Below are positions 27,290 to 38,380 of a stretch of DNA of 64,000 nucleotides, piece after piece. The stretch is from Marchantia polymorpha subsp. ruderalis (taxonomy: Eukaryota; Streptophyta; Marchantiopsida; Marchantiales; Marchantiaceae). Made by a program: the position numbers and the translations under genes. Positions within the stretch are counted from its first letter, which is position 1, and each line of letters opens with the position of its first letter. Under the pieces are notes generated by a model that saw only the letters and a list, made by a program, of their open reading frames with translations, searched no databases and was not told the DNA's origin. The stretch is from contig AP031358.1 in the NCBI GenBank assembly GCA_037833965.1, positions 14,516,001-14,580,000 of the forward strand, given 5' to 3'.

Positions 27290-28514
27290 AAAATGAAAAA
27301 GAAGTTTCTTTCAGATGTGAGAGTTAAGGAGCGAAGACGACAGGGGATGATAAAATCGAATCAAAGTCGATGTGACTGGAACTGGCAGTCCGCTCCGTCG
27401 CCATGTTCCCCGGAGTCACCAGATCCAGAAACCGGATCTAAAGATCCGCCTTCGCGGGCAGGCAAGGCAGTGGGCGCAGTCTGCAGACTTCCGGGCGAAC
27501 ACATCTTCTCGACAAGCGGCGGGCGGAATATTCCCCAGGGGCACCACAGGCCCTCTTCCACAGATGCGCTGAGTGGACTGGTCCGCCCGAAAGCGCCGGT
27601 CACTGGGACCTGTACACGTCTTCGGTCCGAGGAAGGAGAGCAGACCGGCGGGGGCGAGGGGCCGAAATGAGTGTTTTGTCGCCGGGCGACACCGAACTTG
27701 TGGAGTCCATGCAGCAAGGAAAAAGTGCTGGCGCGGTCGCTCATTAGCGGGCTCCGGACCGAATGGGATGCCAGTGCAGTCATCGCTCACTGGCTGGACA
27801 GAATCTCTATCCTAATCCTATTCATCACCGAGAAATCTCGGGATATCGCCCTGGAGCACACCCACACTCTCACGGAGTCCTTCCTTGTCTCTCCCTCTCC
27901 CTCTCTCTCTCTCTCTGCTTCCCTTTCTCTTCCAGCAGCTCCTGCATCCGAGCAGGACCTGGAGCCCCTGTGGCTGTGTCAGCGGAACACTGCGGTCTAG
28001 AGCAGTTGATGAGAAATCGACGAGAATCTGACCGTGTTTCTGCACTGACAGTCTGACAGAGATCTAAATCTGACAGAGCGAGGAGGCCCGGAGGGTTTAG
28101 TCCACTGTGAAGTAGAGATTCGTGCTGTTGTTCCTGGTTTGGTTTCGCCGTGAGATGAGAAGGGACAATTAGTCGGAGTGTCTGAGGTACCGAATCGAAT
28201 TCCTGCTGGGGTTTCGTTTTATTTTCATTATTTTAAGGACATTAATTCATGTCAGATCAGCTGTGGTAGGGTGTTCGATCGAGGTTGGAGTTCGAGTAGA
28301 GAGTGGGTAGCTGATCGGGGAGGGATTTCGGAAGATTGTTACGGAGTTGTGAAGAGGAATAGGTGGTGATTTTGATTGCCTGCAGTGAAGGAGAAGTGCA
28401 GGATTCTTTTCGGGAACGGCAGCTGGATGACAAGAGGCTTTCATTTGGCCGTGCTCAATTTAAAGCTTCAGCAGTGGATGAGAAATTAAATACATCTGGT
28501 TCCACACAGGCAAA
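27290..28514. promoter_or_regulatory. GC-rich promoter and 5' leader region of the CPBP gene
   Basis: Composition switches from AT-rich to GC-rich at about 27.3 kb and stays so up to the gene start at 28515. A CT-repeat tract at about 27886-27916 is of the kind often seen in plant 5' leaders. The bases just before the ATG, 'tggttccacacag|gcaaa', look like a splice acceptor (end near 28509), so a 5' UTR intron is plausible. The overlapping open frames on both strands (27293-28056) show no domain. Confidence 0.4.
27886..27916. repeat. CT-rich microsatellite tract
   Basis: Pyrimidine-only run made mainly of CT dinucleotides, about 600 bp upstream of the CPBP start codon. Confidence 0.8.
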
Positions 28515-31500
28515 ATGAGCAACGCCGGGATGCTGGCTGGAGGCTTCCGGGTCTCATCTGGTCGGCCTTTTGTGACTTCTGGAGGGAGAACGTTTGGGCA
28601 GAGCTTCTCGTACGCGCTGTCTCTCGATCGGGACTCCGAGAGAGTTACGAAGGGTGCGGCCACAGACAGTTCGGAGGGTTCATTGCACCACGTGCGGGGT
28701 TCACAGGGTTTGTCTACGAGTGCCTGCTGTTCGGCATCCTATGAATCCCCTGCTGTGCCAAGTCGATCATCCGTGGGTTCTTTCACCAAAAAATCGGTCA
28801 GAGACAGCGACATGTGCGATCACTCCCCAACACGCCCACCATCGATTTCCAGGTCACCTAGTGCCTCTATTTGTCGAAGCCGTGAAGGTCGCTCAGGTTT
28901 GCTGCTCAGCGCACCAATCCTCTTAGGTTTTAATCTACCGTCTTTGGATCGTTCTCAGAGATCCGGAGCAGCTCCCTCCAGATCAGCTAGCTTAAGACCA
29001 ATTAAGGCCATGGGGGGGAATCCGGAAGAAGGAAAGAAGGCTTTGAGCAGTGGTCCAGATTTTAGAGAGGCTGGTGATATGCTGTTGAACAAGGTAAGCA
29101 TTCAGCTGAACCGAGTCAAATGTGCTCAGGCGTGTTGGTTAGAAAGAACTCTGGTCTGTTTAATTTCGACAGATTTTTTTAAGACCTACCTTCTTGCCGT
29201 AGCAAGCCTAGTCAGGATTCTGCACTGCAATATTGCGAGAACAAGTCTAAGTGCACCGTATGAATTTCTGGTAGGCGGAAAAGCTGTCGGAAGCAACTTG
29301 TCAAGTCCTATCTCATACCGTTGTTTTTCTCATTCGGCAGGGTAGCTGGAATACCAACCAGTATCTCAGTAGTACAGGAAGCGAGTCCGAGGAAAGCTGG
29401 GAGCAGATCAATATGATTTTGAGAGTCATGTACGCCATGGGTAAGTATTTTTGGGATTTTCAGGTGGTTAGGTCGTACTTAAGTCACATTGTTGCTCGCG
29501 GAGGCAACTGTCGATCCTCTTTGTTAACAGGCCTTAGCTTGCCGTGGAACAATTGAAGTTGGGCGTAAGTGCTTCGGATAGGATGCCGTTTGTGGGCTCC
29601 TTACCAATCGTTGATAGCGGCTTTGAAATCGGTGCTCAAACTGTTTGTCAATTTTCTTAACTCTTTCTGTTTCTTGCATCTTTTTCAGCTATGTACGGAG
29701 GCTTAGCCGTGGCAGGAAGTGCTCTCTGCGCCGTCACTGGAGTTGATTGTTCGGGTGGATTTGAATTATCGATCGAAACAGTCGTGCAAGGGCTAGGATA
29801 CGCTGTACCTCCAATGATGGCTCTTCTTTTTATCCTGGAGGTACACACAATTTCAATACCTCTATCTACGAGAAGGCAGACCCGCTCGGGGTGGCGTACT
29901 TCACCTAAGTTGAAAACCTTCTCTTTGCTTTCTCAATTGCCTTGAAGTAGTGTTGCCATGCTAACCGTTCCGCCTATTGCAGGACGAGGTTGTGAAGGTC
30001 TGTCCTCCAGCCAGAGCTATACGCGACGTCGAGGACGAGGAGCTCATAGACTTTTTTGTGGGAATGAGCAGCTGGCAGGTGATTATCATCTCTTCTGTAC
30101 ATGACCTGTTTTAACGTTGGAAGTTAACTGCATCTTGCGTACCTCTGCGTTTCTTCGTCCAAATTTGGTCCACAGGAGAATTAGACGTTGAGGCAGGCTG
30201 TCTGTCGAAACTTAGACGATGTTGTCTTGGGTGAGTAGAAGCAGTTGTTTCCTCACCAGTGCCGCATTATAGCTCTCCTCATTTTGAGTCTTTATTTTTG
30301 TCAGTAGTCTTTCACATGTACAGGAATTATCTTTCTGCACTTTCACCGATCACAAGTTCTGTGATTTCCGTATTTTGCTGTCTCCGGTCACTAAGAAATG
30401 TGCACCTATTTTGCAGTTCATCTTCGTTGTAGCCGCTGGAGCCCTCGCAGAAGAAATGTTCTTCAGAGTCGCGATTCAGGTGTCCTCTCGAATCTTCCTT
30501 TTGTTCTTGCTCCAGTCTTACATGTCGTCGATGAATGGCCGTGTGTTGTGTTTTTCCTGGATGTGTTGTAACATGGTGGTGGAATGATTTCTTTTCAGGG
30601 AGGGCTTGCTCATGCTTTGCAATATACAGCCAAAGATGTAAATGACACCACGATCGGTATCTCTGCTTTGGTGAGGCGCCTCTCTCTACCTGAACACCAG
30701 GCCGTGAGTGTTAAATAAAGTTTCCTCTTTCTCCTAGAACCAGTTCACGTCTAGTGTTGCGCCTGATACCTCTTTTCTGCTTGTAGTCCACCCTCCTGTA
30801 CATGGCTGCTCTAACATACCCGTCTCCATGTCTGAACTTAGGTAGTATGTAATTTCTTGGATTTGCTTGGGTAGTGACTTTCTTCGACTGTAAGGATAGA
30901 AGTTGTTGAAACGATTTTTTTTTTACAAGCCTTTGCATTCCATGTGCAGACTGGAATTATTCCCTTCTTCACACCGTTTGCCCAAGCATGCGCAGCTGTT
31001 CTGACCGCATCTCTCACTGGTTCGATGTACTATGTCATCTCTTCTCCTACAGGTGTGTATACTCCGACGAACAAAGAATTATTTCGTTTGTTCAAGCATG
31101 ACTGTTTCTGTCTGGAAAGGTGGACGAAACTATTTTTACATCTAACTTGATGCAACCATTTTTGTTATCACCAGATCCCACTTATGTGATCGCTCCAGTT
31201 TCTGGAAACAAGTTCGGACGTAATAACAGAAGGGACATCAAGAAGAGGATATCAGGTAAGTCTTTGTATTTGTATACTGGTCGAGGTCTTTGTTATGAAC
31301 TGGCCTAATCAGCTATTTTTCACTGAATCTATGACTTCAAACCGAATGTATGATAAACTTCAAAACGGAAACATGCAATGTATGCGTATGCACGGATGCC
31401 TTTTACCGAGTGACATAATTGAGCCATAACTCCTCGTTATTGGTTCGTCTGGAGTCATGAGCGAATTTCATGTGGTGTTAATCCTGGGTAAATCGGAATT

Positions 31501-32028
31501 GTTAACAGCATGGTACGAACGACGACAGTTGAAGAAGATTTACTCTCCTCTCATGGAGGCCCTTCTGGCTTTGTATCTCGGTTTCGAGTGGGTGCAGGTA
31601 AGCTCCTGGTTGACGGCTTTTAGTTGTCGTTTCCATCGTCCTATTTATTTGGACTTCCTAATGTTACGTAGTACAAGTTGTGCGTAGGTTTCACCTGAAG
31701 TATATGGGTACGCAGATATCAGACCAAGGTCTGACTGCAAGAACTGTGTGTATCGGTTCAATCAGTTATGCCCGAGTGTATCCGCATTTTTTGAACAGGC
31801 TTTTGTTTCTTTCTTAAACAGACCGGTAATATCTTGGGGCCAATGATCACACATTCACTGTACTCTCTGGTGGTGGTGGGGAACGGCTTGAGAAGAATTC
31901 ACGATAACAGAGATAAATTGCGCCAAAGGGTTAGCAAAGTTACCCAGCACAGTGTGGAAGGCGACGATCTTGTCCGTGTGGACAGAGTCAATCAGACGAA
32001 CTTATCTGCCGATGAAGCAGAAAGGTGA
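28515..32028 (+). CDS. Plastid CPBP-family (CAAX protease/bacteriocin-processing) membrane protein, 10 exons
   Basis: Putative intramembrane protease of the CPBP (Abi/Rce1-like) family. Exons: 28515-29093, 29341-29440, 29689-29840, 29983-30078, 30417-30479, 30599-30670, 30950-31052, 31175-31255, 31509-31597 and 31822-32028. All junctions are GT..AG and keep frame, giving 513 residues. The first 190 or so are Ser/Arg/Gly-rich and unstructured, as in a chloroplast transit peptide plus linker. A multi-helix membrane domain follows. The family's EExxxR signature is 'AEEMFFR' (Glu321, Glu322, Arg326); candidate downstream histidines are His335 (GGLAHAL) and His456 (MITHSLYSL). The C-terminal 50 residues are charged and soluble. 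Substrate is unknown; related plant proteins act in plastid membranes. Family membership is well supported; targeting and catalysis are inferred. Confidence 0.85.
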
Positions 32029-34366
32029 CGAGAAGGCCTTTGTAGGTAACGTTTTTTGTGTTAATCTCTTTTACGGAGCGTTGTACCTTATCGGCCTGGA
32101 GGCTTTGTATTGTTAGCAGACTCATGCATTTATGTAAACTGAAATGGTCACTAGCAGGGCTGGCACGGTCTTAGCTGCCTTGCGTCTGTAAGACTTCCAT
32201 CTCTCCTCCTCCAAAAGTTGGATGAGAAGAGAAATGTAAACCCATAAGGTGGGAAAGGGATAGGAATTTTTAACATAGATTATATACGTAATGTGCACGT
32301 AAAGTAGAGTAAAGCAGAGGATTATAAGTAGGAAATCGCCTGTACAAATTTTATAGAACTAATGGAGAGCCTACCATGTACCGAAGTGCGCCAGATCTTG
32401 CTAGTGTTGGCTATTTGGCGAAGAATCAATTGATTGATTCTTGATTGACGCGGTTGTGAGAAAGTTACGGTATATACTGGCACTCGAGAATGTGGGATGT
32501 GGATTTTGTTCAAATATTATCTGGAGGTAACAAGCCAAACCTGTACTCCAATCATAGCACTTCTGTGTGTCCAAGAGCTATGTCAAACGCATCAATGGTC
32601 GTCAAATGGTTAAAAGTATATTGGCTGTGGTCTTATGAACCCTTTTCACATTACTCGCCCCTTCCTATCGAACAAATGGGCTTGATATAGTCACCGCAGC
32701 GTCCTCTGGAAGGACTGAATTGTAAACATCATCATGAATTTCATCAAATGTTCTGAGAAAATTGTCATGTGGAAAGTGTGAGACCAAAAAAGGGATCGGA
32801 GCTTGGCTGTAGAATTGTTGTCGATATGGGCCTGTTTAACCATTATCGTCGAAAATCATTCGAAGCAGGCTGTGTCGTGCAAGTGCGCACCTTGTTGTGC
32901 AGGATAGGCAGGTGAAGTATCGAAATCATTGTGTGAGATACAACTGCTGTCACCATCAGATAGCACCCACCACAGCCTCCGCTGTCCTTCGTACGGCTGT
33001 CTACACGTATGAGACAGACGGTTGTGTACAAGCCGACAGACGAAGCAGCTGTGGTGCCATAACAGTCTACGGTCTGATGGGGCTGAATCATTGCAGTACA
33101 GTACGTCAACAAAGACACTTACAGTCTAGATGTTGGAGATGGGTTGTCCTTCGTGAACCTGTCTGTCTATCTGCACTGCTGGCAGGATGTTTCCTCCACT
33201 GGATACGTTAAAGAACTTACATATTCTCTCGATCGACACTAAGACACGTTCACTTTCGGCAATGAACCAGATCAAGTTCTATGGTTATATCAATTTCCAT
33301 GGCAGGAAATGAAGGAGCAGAAGCAAAATTGTCGGAGGCATATCTGACAAGAAGTACACGAAGGAGGTAATCAGAATTCAGCTCCTTCTTTGGCCATGAG
33401 CCGAGCAGTGTTGAGAGAAGATTCCGGAGCATTCTGTGCTTGGTTGAGCATATGCACTTACAATCACTGAATGGGCATATAAATGTCCTGAGTATTAGAG
33501 ATATCCAAAAAATTGTGCAATTTTATGCATGAGTTTTGAAGCGTATTTTCACTGGAACGGCCCAGATATCCAGTTTCGATTAAACTTCTATTCGTGCATC
33601 GAAGTTTGTCTATTCTAAATAACAGTAATCAAATACGGAGAAATGCACATGAAATGATATGCTTTTTCGTGAAAATGAGTACGAGGGTAGAATAGTGGGC
33701 ATACTTATCATTTACTAGGTACATTCTCATTTGATGTTTTCATGACTTCATGTATTTTGCATCAACACAGTACAAAATTGAATCTTTACAAATAATGTGA
33801 GGCAATGTGTAATTTACAGGTGTTCTACTTCATGAGACAAGCTCTTGAAATCTAAGAAGGTGTATTGGCTTGACTCAGTCGACCGCACAGTTTCATGGTT
33901 TTGTGACGGCTTGTGTATATCAAGGGCATGTTACGAATGCCGTCAGAAAAAGAACGTGAATGGCCCAAACTGGTAATGATGATTTGCAGGTCCGATCATG
34001 ACGAAACAAAACTGCTATAGAAATATCTGTCCGTCTCTAGTTTGGTACCTAGATTCTAGGTGCTGCAGGCATGGAGATCTAGCTTGGACCGAATCGATAC
34101 ATTGTGATAGGAGAGTATACAACCCATTCTCGTATCAAACCTTTTTCTTCACCTGATACACTTTATCAGCACCAGTTCTTCATCTTCTCGGTACGAACCG
34201 GAAGCAACACCAGATCGGTTCACATTCACCGTCATATGGGAGTCTCAAACCTCCGCTCAAATTCCTTCCATGCGGCAGGCAGCCTTTCCCTTCTTTATGA
34301 CACAGGCTGTTAGGAACCATGGTTGCTCTAGTCGACAATTCTGGTACATAATTAAACCTCCCAATA
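32029..34366. other. Intergenic region right of the CPBP gene
   Basis: Contains the presumed CPBP 3' UTR, then unremarkable DNA with short open frames and no recognised domain. The only structure I see is the imperfect foldback at 32953-33080. Confidence 0.5.
32953..33080. repeat. Imperfect foldback, arms of about 50-60 nt
   Basis: Left arm from CCATCAGA (32953) and right arm ending TCTGATGG (33080) are inverted copies sharing CCATCAGA, CACCACAGC, CTTCGT, CGGCT and TACAC blocks in the same order, separated by small indels. It could fold as a long imperfect hairpin. A relic of a foldback or MITE element is the simplest reading. Confidence 0.5.
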
Positions 34367-34444
34367 CAGTAGACATTCATTTAAGTCCGCACTTCACAAT
34401 GCAAAATTCCCGGATCAATTCTCAAGAGTGTATTTTACAGAAAA

Positions 34445-34557
34445 TCTCCTCAAGCAAAATAGAAACTGCTGTCTCACTTGGATGCGATGCAAACGATCCA
34501 AATCTCCTTGAGCAAAATAGATGCAAATGCTCCAAACCTCCTTGAGCAAAATAGAAG
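34445..34557. repeat. Three direct repeats of a 17-bp motif inside the MITE
   Basis: The motif 'ctccttgagcaaaatag' occurs at about 34503 and 34540, with a variant (ctcctcaag..) at about 34447. Spacings are unequal. Confidence 0.8.
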
Positions 34558-34568
34558 CGACTGTTGAC

Positions 34569-34595
34569 GGTGGTTTTGTGGGTGACAAAACCACC
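34569..34595. repeat. Perfect hairpin, 11-bp arms, 5-nt loop
   Basis: GGTGGTTTTGT (34569-34579) and ACAAAACCACC (34585-34595) flank the loop GGGTG. It lies within the MITE. Confidence 0.9.
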
Positions 34596-35137
34596 TGCCT
34601 ATCGCCGAAGCAAGCGCAGAGCATTGTGAAGGGCAGTGAGTGAGTGTGCTGGCGCCCCTCTACCTCCTGACTGGGAGACTATCTATAACCCTCCTCGCAG
34701 CAGGGCGGAGGTCACGCCAGGAGAGGAAGAAGGAGAAAGGGAGGAGAAACGAGCACAAAGAAAGGGAGTAGAAACGAGCACACGCAAACCCTGAACAAGC
34801 GGGGTTGATTCGGCTTCTTCAACTTCGGCTTGAGCTTCCTGCCTCGTAGATGGAAACCGAAGGCAGGATGGGAGAAAAAGAGAAACGAACTGAGATTGAG
34901 AGTAGTTAAGTCCGCACCAGACCTCCCAGATCAAGTTGCGGACTTAAGCGAATGTTTACTGTAATGTCACCTCTGATGAGTGACATACTCTTATTAGTGA
35001 AGACTTAATAAAATTTTGTAAATGCCATATTTGCCACAATTACCGCAATTTTGGCAAATTTCTCTTTTCAGTATTGGCATTAACATTAATTTCACTACTT
35101 TTCATCATAGCGTTGGTTATAATAGTTTTCAGCGTTT

Positions 35138-36450
35138 CTAATTGCTTCGCATGCACAATGCATTCCAAGAAATACTTGTGTGCATTGTGCGTGAGTCATC
35201 TATCTTCCATTTGATAATGGAATAGTAGCTTTCAACAAATGTAGTATTTGCAAACTCCGTAGCCAGCCCATGGCACAACTGTCGCAAATGCAAGAAACGT
35301 CCATTTAAACAATCCCATGTCTTGCTGAAGAAAGTCTTCTCGTTGTGCTTGTCAATGACATACTTCCGACTTGATTTGCAATCCGATTGCCACGATGGAG
35401 AATGAAAAAATATTGATCTCCTCCAATGACTGTTGTTGTTCAAATCCGAAAAGCTCATAATATGGATACTGTGTTCACAAGCCTTGGTCCACAATGTGCA
35501 TGACATATTTTTTATTTTTTTTACAAGCAAATCATCTTGCTGAACGATTGTAATGGAATCAATTTCATTCAACGCAATATCCGCAGTAGAACGAATGTAC
35601 AAAGTATCTCCAATGTTTGTCATTAGCTTCGACAATTCTTCCCGTTACTAAAAGATGATTAGCTTTGAAGATTAGTATGAGGAGATAGTGATAGCAATCC
35701 GCTCAAACAATGGCGATAGAGTTCCTGCAATAATCCAATATTGCATGGACGAGGCTTGAATATAATGTTTGTTCTCCAGGTGAGTCATCAACCGACGACG
35801 AAGTTTCAGAAGCCAAAACGGAAAATACTGCCAATAGCCATCCATTGCATTGTGTCCTTTGTACATTTGGAACCCATTTTGTTGATGTGATTTTGTTGAG
35901 CTTGAAGATACACAGAGAACGCATGGCGAACCTTATAAAACATCTCGTTCAATACACCATACGTGACATTTTTTACCACAATATCAAGCTGATGAACAAC
36001 ACATCAAATAAGAAGCACAAGATTGAAACATTCATTGTGCAATGTGACAACTCCAGCGTGACTACTTGTCATTGTGTTTTTTCCATCTGAATTGATGGAA
36101 ATGATATTGTTGCGCCAAGATGAACACACGCTATCAAGCAGAGTTTTCATGAGTTTGAAGTAGTTTTGAGTTGTATAGAGGTTAAAAAATGGAACCAACA
36201 CAAGGTGAAAATTGTAGAGCATAACTTTCACACACACGAGAATCTGCTGGTCAAGGATAGGAATTTCCAAATGTGTGCTTGCAACAGCCCTTGGGGAAAA
36301 TGCCCAATGATGTATCCATGAGGATATCGGAAATGATCTGCAGGGCCACGACAAGGAGAACACGCACAAACTGACTCATCATGTGATCGTTGATGCTGTT
36401 AGATTTTGAATTCTTGGTCGCTACACGATGTTGTTCAATCATCTTTCAAG
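35138..36450 (-). pseudogene. Decayed hAT-like transposase
   Basis: Read on the minus strand, broken frames carry, in order, the blocks of a hAT-like (RNase H fold) transposase family: 'VCVKVMLYNFHLVLVPFF' (about 36270), 'NNIISINSDGKNTMTSSHAG' (about 36090), a piece around 'HQLDIVVKNVTYG' (about 35990), 'FSVYLQAQQNHINKMGSKC' (about 35910), and, in the 35138-35635 frame, 'LCHGLATEFANTTFVESYY' followed by 'SIIKWKIDDSRT'. The block order and the DG..NMTG-like motif are what I know of these transposases. Multiple stops and frame changes make it inactive. I did not find its terminal repeats, and family assignment within hAT is tentative. Confidence 0.65.
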
Positions 36451-36730
36451 TCTGCCCAAATGACAATGACCCTAAACGTATTGCATGACAAGGTTGAATC
36501 GCAAAGTGTTCTTGGTCGTAATCAAATTTGATTTGTTTTGTTGTAGTTTGAACAACTTCATGACGTTGGTTTCATACATCTTTCAACTCTCTGTATGAAA
36601 AAAAAAATCTCTCATCACAACATCAACGATTGAAGACTGAGAAATAATAAATTGAAGATTGTCCTTGTCTATGTCTAGGTAATGATGAATGACTAATATA
36701 TCTTTTGTCTTGAAGAAACTATATATCTCT

Positions 36731-36874
36731 TGATGCAAAAGCAGTTGATAATTGATCCAACCCTTAGTATGTTGAGACTCCAAGTGATTTTTGTAGGATT
36801 TTTGATGCAAAAGCAATTGATAATTGGTTCAATTCTCAAGATGGATGTTGAGACTCCAAGTGATTTTTGTAGGA
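36731..36874. repeat. Tandem duplication, two copies of about 72 bp
   Basis: Copies start 'tgatgcaaaagca' at 36731 and 36803 and end with 'actccaagtgatttttgtag'. They differ by small substitutions and a short indel. This lies upstream (minus sense) of the hAT-like relic. Confidence 0.85.
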
Positions 36875-36959
36875 ATTGAGACAAAATGGAAATTGAAACA
36901 GTTGTGTGTTCTTTATTTATTGTCGCTTCACACATCATCGCGCTTTTCATGACCAATAT

Positions 36960-38380
36960 GGATGCAAAATAGACGTTAAATTATTGAAATGGTGTCGTGT
37001 ACAGATCGTTGAACTGGTTGGAGACCAAACTCAACCACACATTTGACATGAAATGTTGTTCTTCGACACATGATCGATTGAAAATGCTTTGCTGTCAATG
37101 TCAATTAGATCCTTATGTTTGAGACAAGAAAAACATCGGGAGCATGCATTCCTCACCTAAATTACTACATCCCGCCATCCCCTTCCCACCTCCCCCTTGC
37201 ATGCTTGCGCAAAATTACTTGCATTCTCCCCGCCATACCATTGTATGCTTGCGCAAAACTTCCTCCAGATGTTGTTTATGGGCCACATTAATTTTGGAAA
37301 ATCTGACATTAAAAAACAAAACACCATATTTTAAAAATGCCTATATTAGTGACATAAAATTCCGGAACCATTAGTTTCTAACTTGTAAATCTACAATAAA
37401 TAAAGTAGGTTACTATTGCCAATAGTGACATGATCTTATCTAATAGTGACAGTTTCAAGTGTAATTTTGGAGTTAAAATTATTATTACTATCACTATACT
37501 TATCATTATCATTATACTAGTCTACATAATTATCATCAATTTGTTTCACTCAAATTTTATGTAAAAATCCAATTCAAACACAATTTTAACTTATGTTAAC
37601 CCTTGTGAACAATATAGAATTGCAAATCAACGCGATATTGAAACCAAACAACACATTTTTCAAAAAGTACTTAACCAGATTTTATGCAATTTATTTCAAT
37701 AAATGTCACCTTCCAACAATGACATCCAACCCTAACATCAATGTATGTTAATATTGGGAGGTTATACTCAAGGTTACACATCTCCCAATAGTGACATTTA
37801 AGTCTAACATCCATGTATGTTACTATTAGGAGGTTATACACAAGGTTAGACACTTTACTCTAGTGAGTGACACCTCACAATAATGATGTAAAATCCTAGC
37901 ATCAATGTATGTCAATATTGGAAGTTTTAACTCTGAAGTAATATAGAAGTTGCCATTATGGAGTGAACAACTTTTACTTCTCATACCTTTTCTAGTCTAC
38001 TTTTACTAATCTTTTAATATAGGCTTCAATTTTTTCTCTTGTCTTTGAATTGTGATGTAAAATCTTGTTTGTCTTAACTTTCATAAAATCTACATGTAGT
38101 TTATATATATATTCATTATATTATGTTAAAAAACTATCATGAGTTGTTATATGTAACTCAATTTTTCACACAAAGTTTTGTGAATTTTGATTTTTGCATT
38201 TTTTAATTTATTGATTCAAGATTAATTTTAAGTAATTTACATGTTAGACCTGAAGTGTTAATTGAAATTTTTTCGTTTGTGAAATTTGACAAGGCGCGCA
38301 AGTGCTAAAAGTTTTAGATTCAACAAAGTTATAAATTTTTTGAAGTTGGTTTTATGATCGCTATTCAAGACAAAATTTTG
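36960..38380. other. AT-rich spacer with short tandem repeats
   Basis: No gene recognised. Contains the three-copy repeat at about 37700-37930 and scattered AT-rich DNA. Confidence 0.5.
37700..37930. repeat. Three diverged tandem units, period 72-92 bp
   Basis: Each unit contains 'caatgtatgttaatattgg' or a close variant (at about 37739, 37811 and 37903), an 'aggttatac.caaggtta.ac' block and a 'caataatgac'-like block. Spacing is 72 then 92 bp. Older fragments of the same words ('aatagtgaca') appear at about 37420-37450. Confidence 0.65.

Larger units (their letters stand above)
34367..34961. mobile_element. 595-bp TA-flanked MITE (Tc1/mariner-pogo type)
   Basis: Terminal inverted repeats of 25 bp (34367-34391 and 34937-34961) match except at three positions and begin CAGTA. 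Each end is directly flanked by TA (34365-34366 and 34962-34963), the target duplication of Tc1/mariner elements; a CAGT start fits the pogo/Tigger branch. The inner TIR motif TTAAGTCCGCA recurs once more inside the right end (from about 34908), forming a subterminal hairpin with the right TIR. The body has no transposase. It holds three copies of 'ctccttgagcaaaatag' (one with changes), a strong hairpin at 34569-34595 and a purine-rich section (34690-34770). It is non-autonomous and would need a transposase supplied from elsewhere. Confidence 0.8.
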
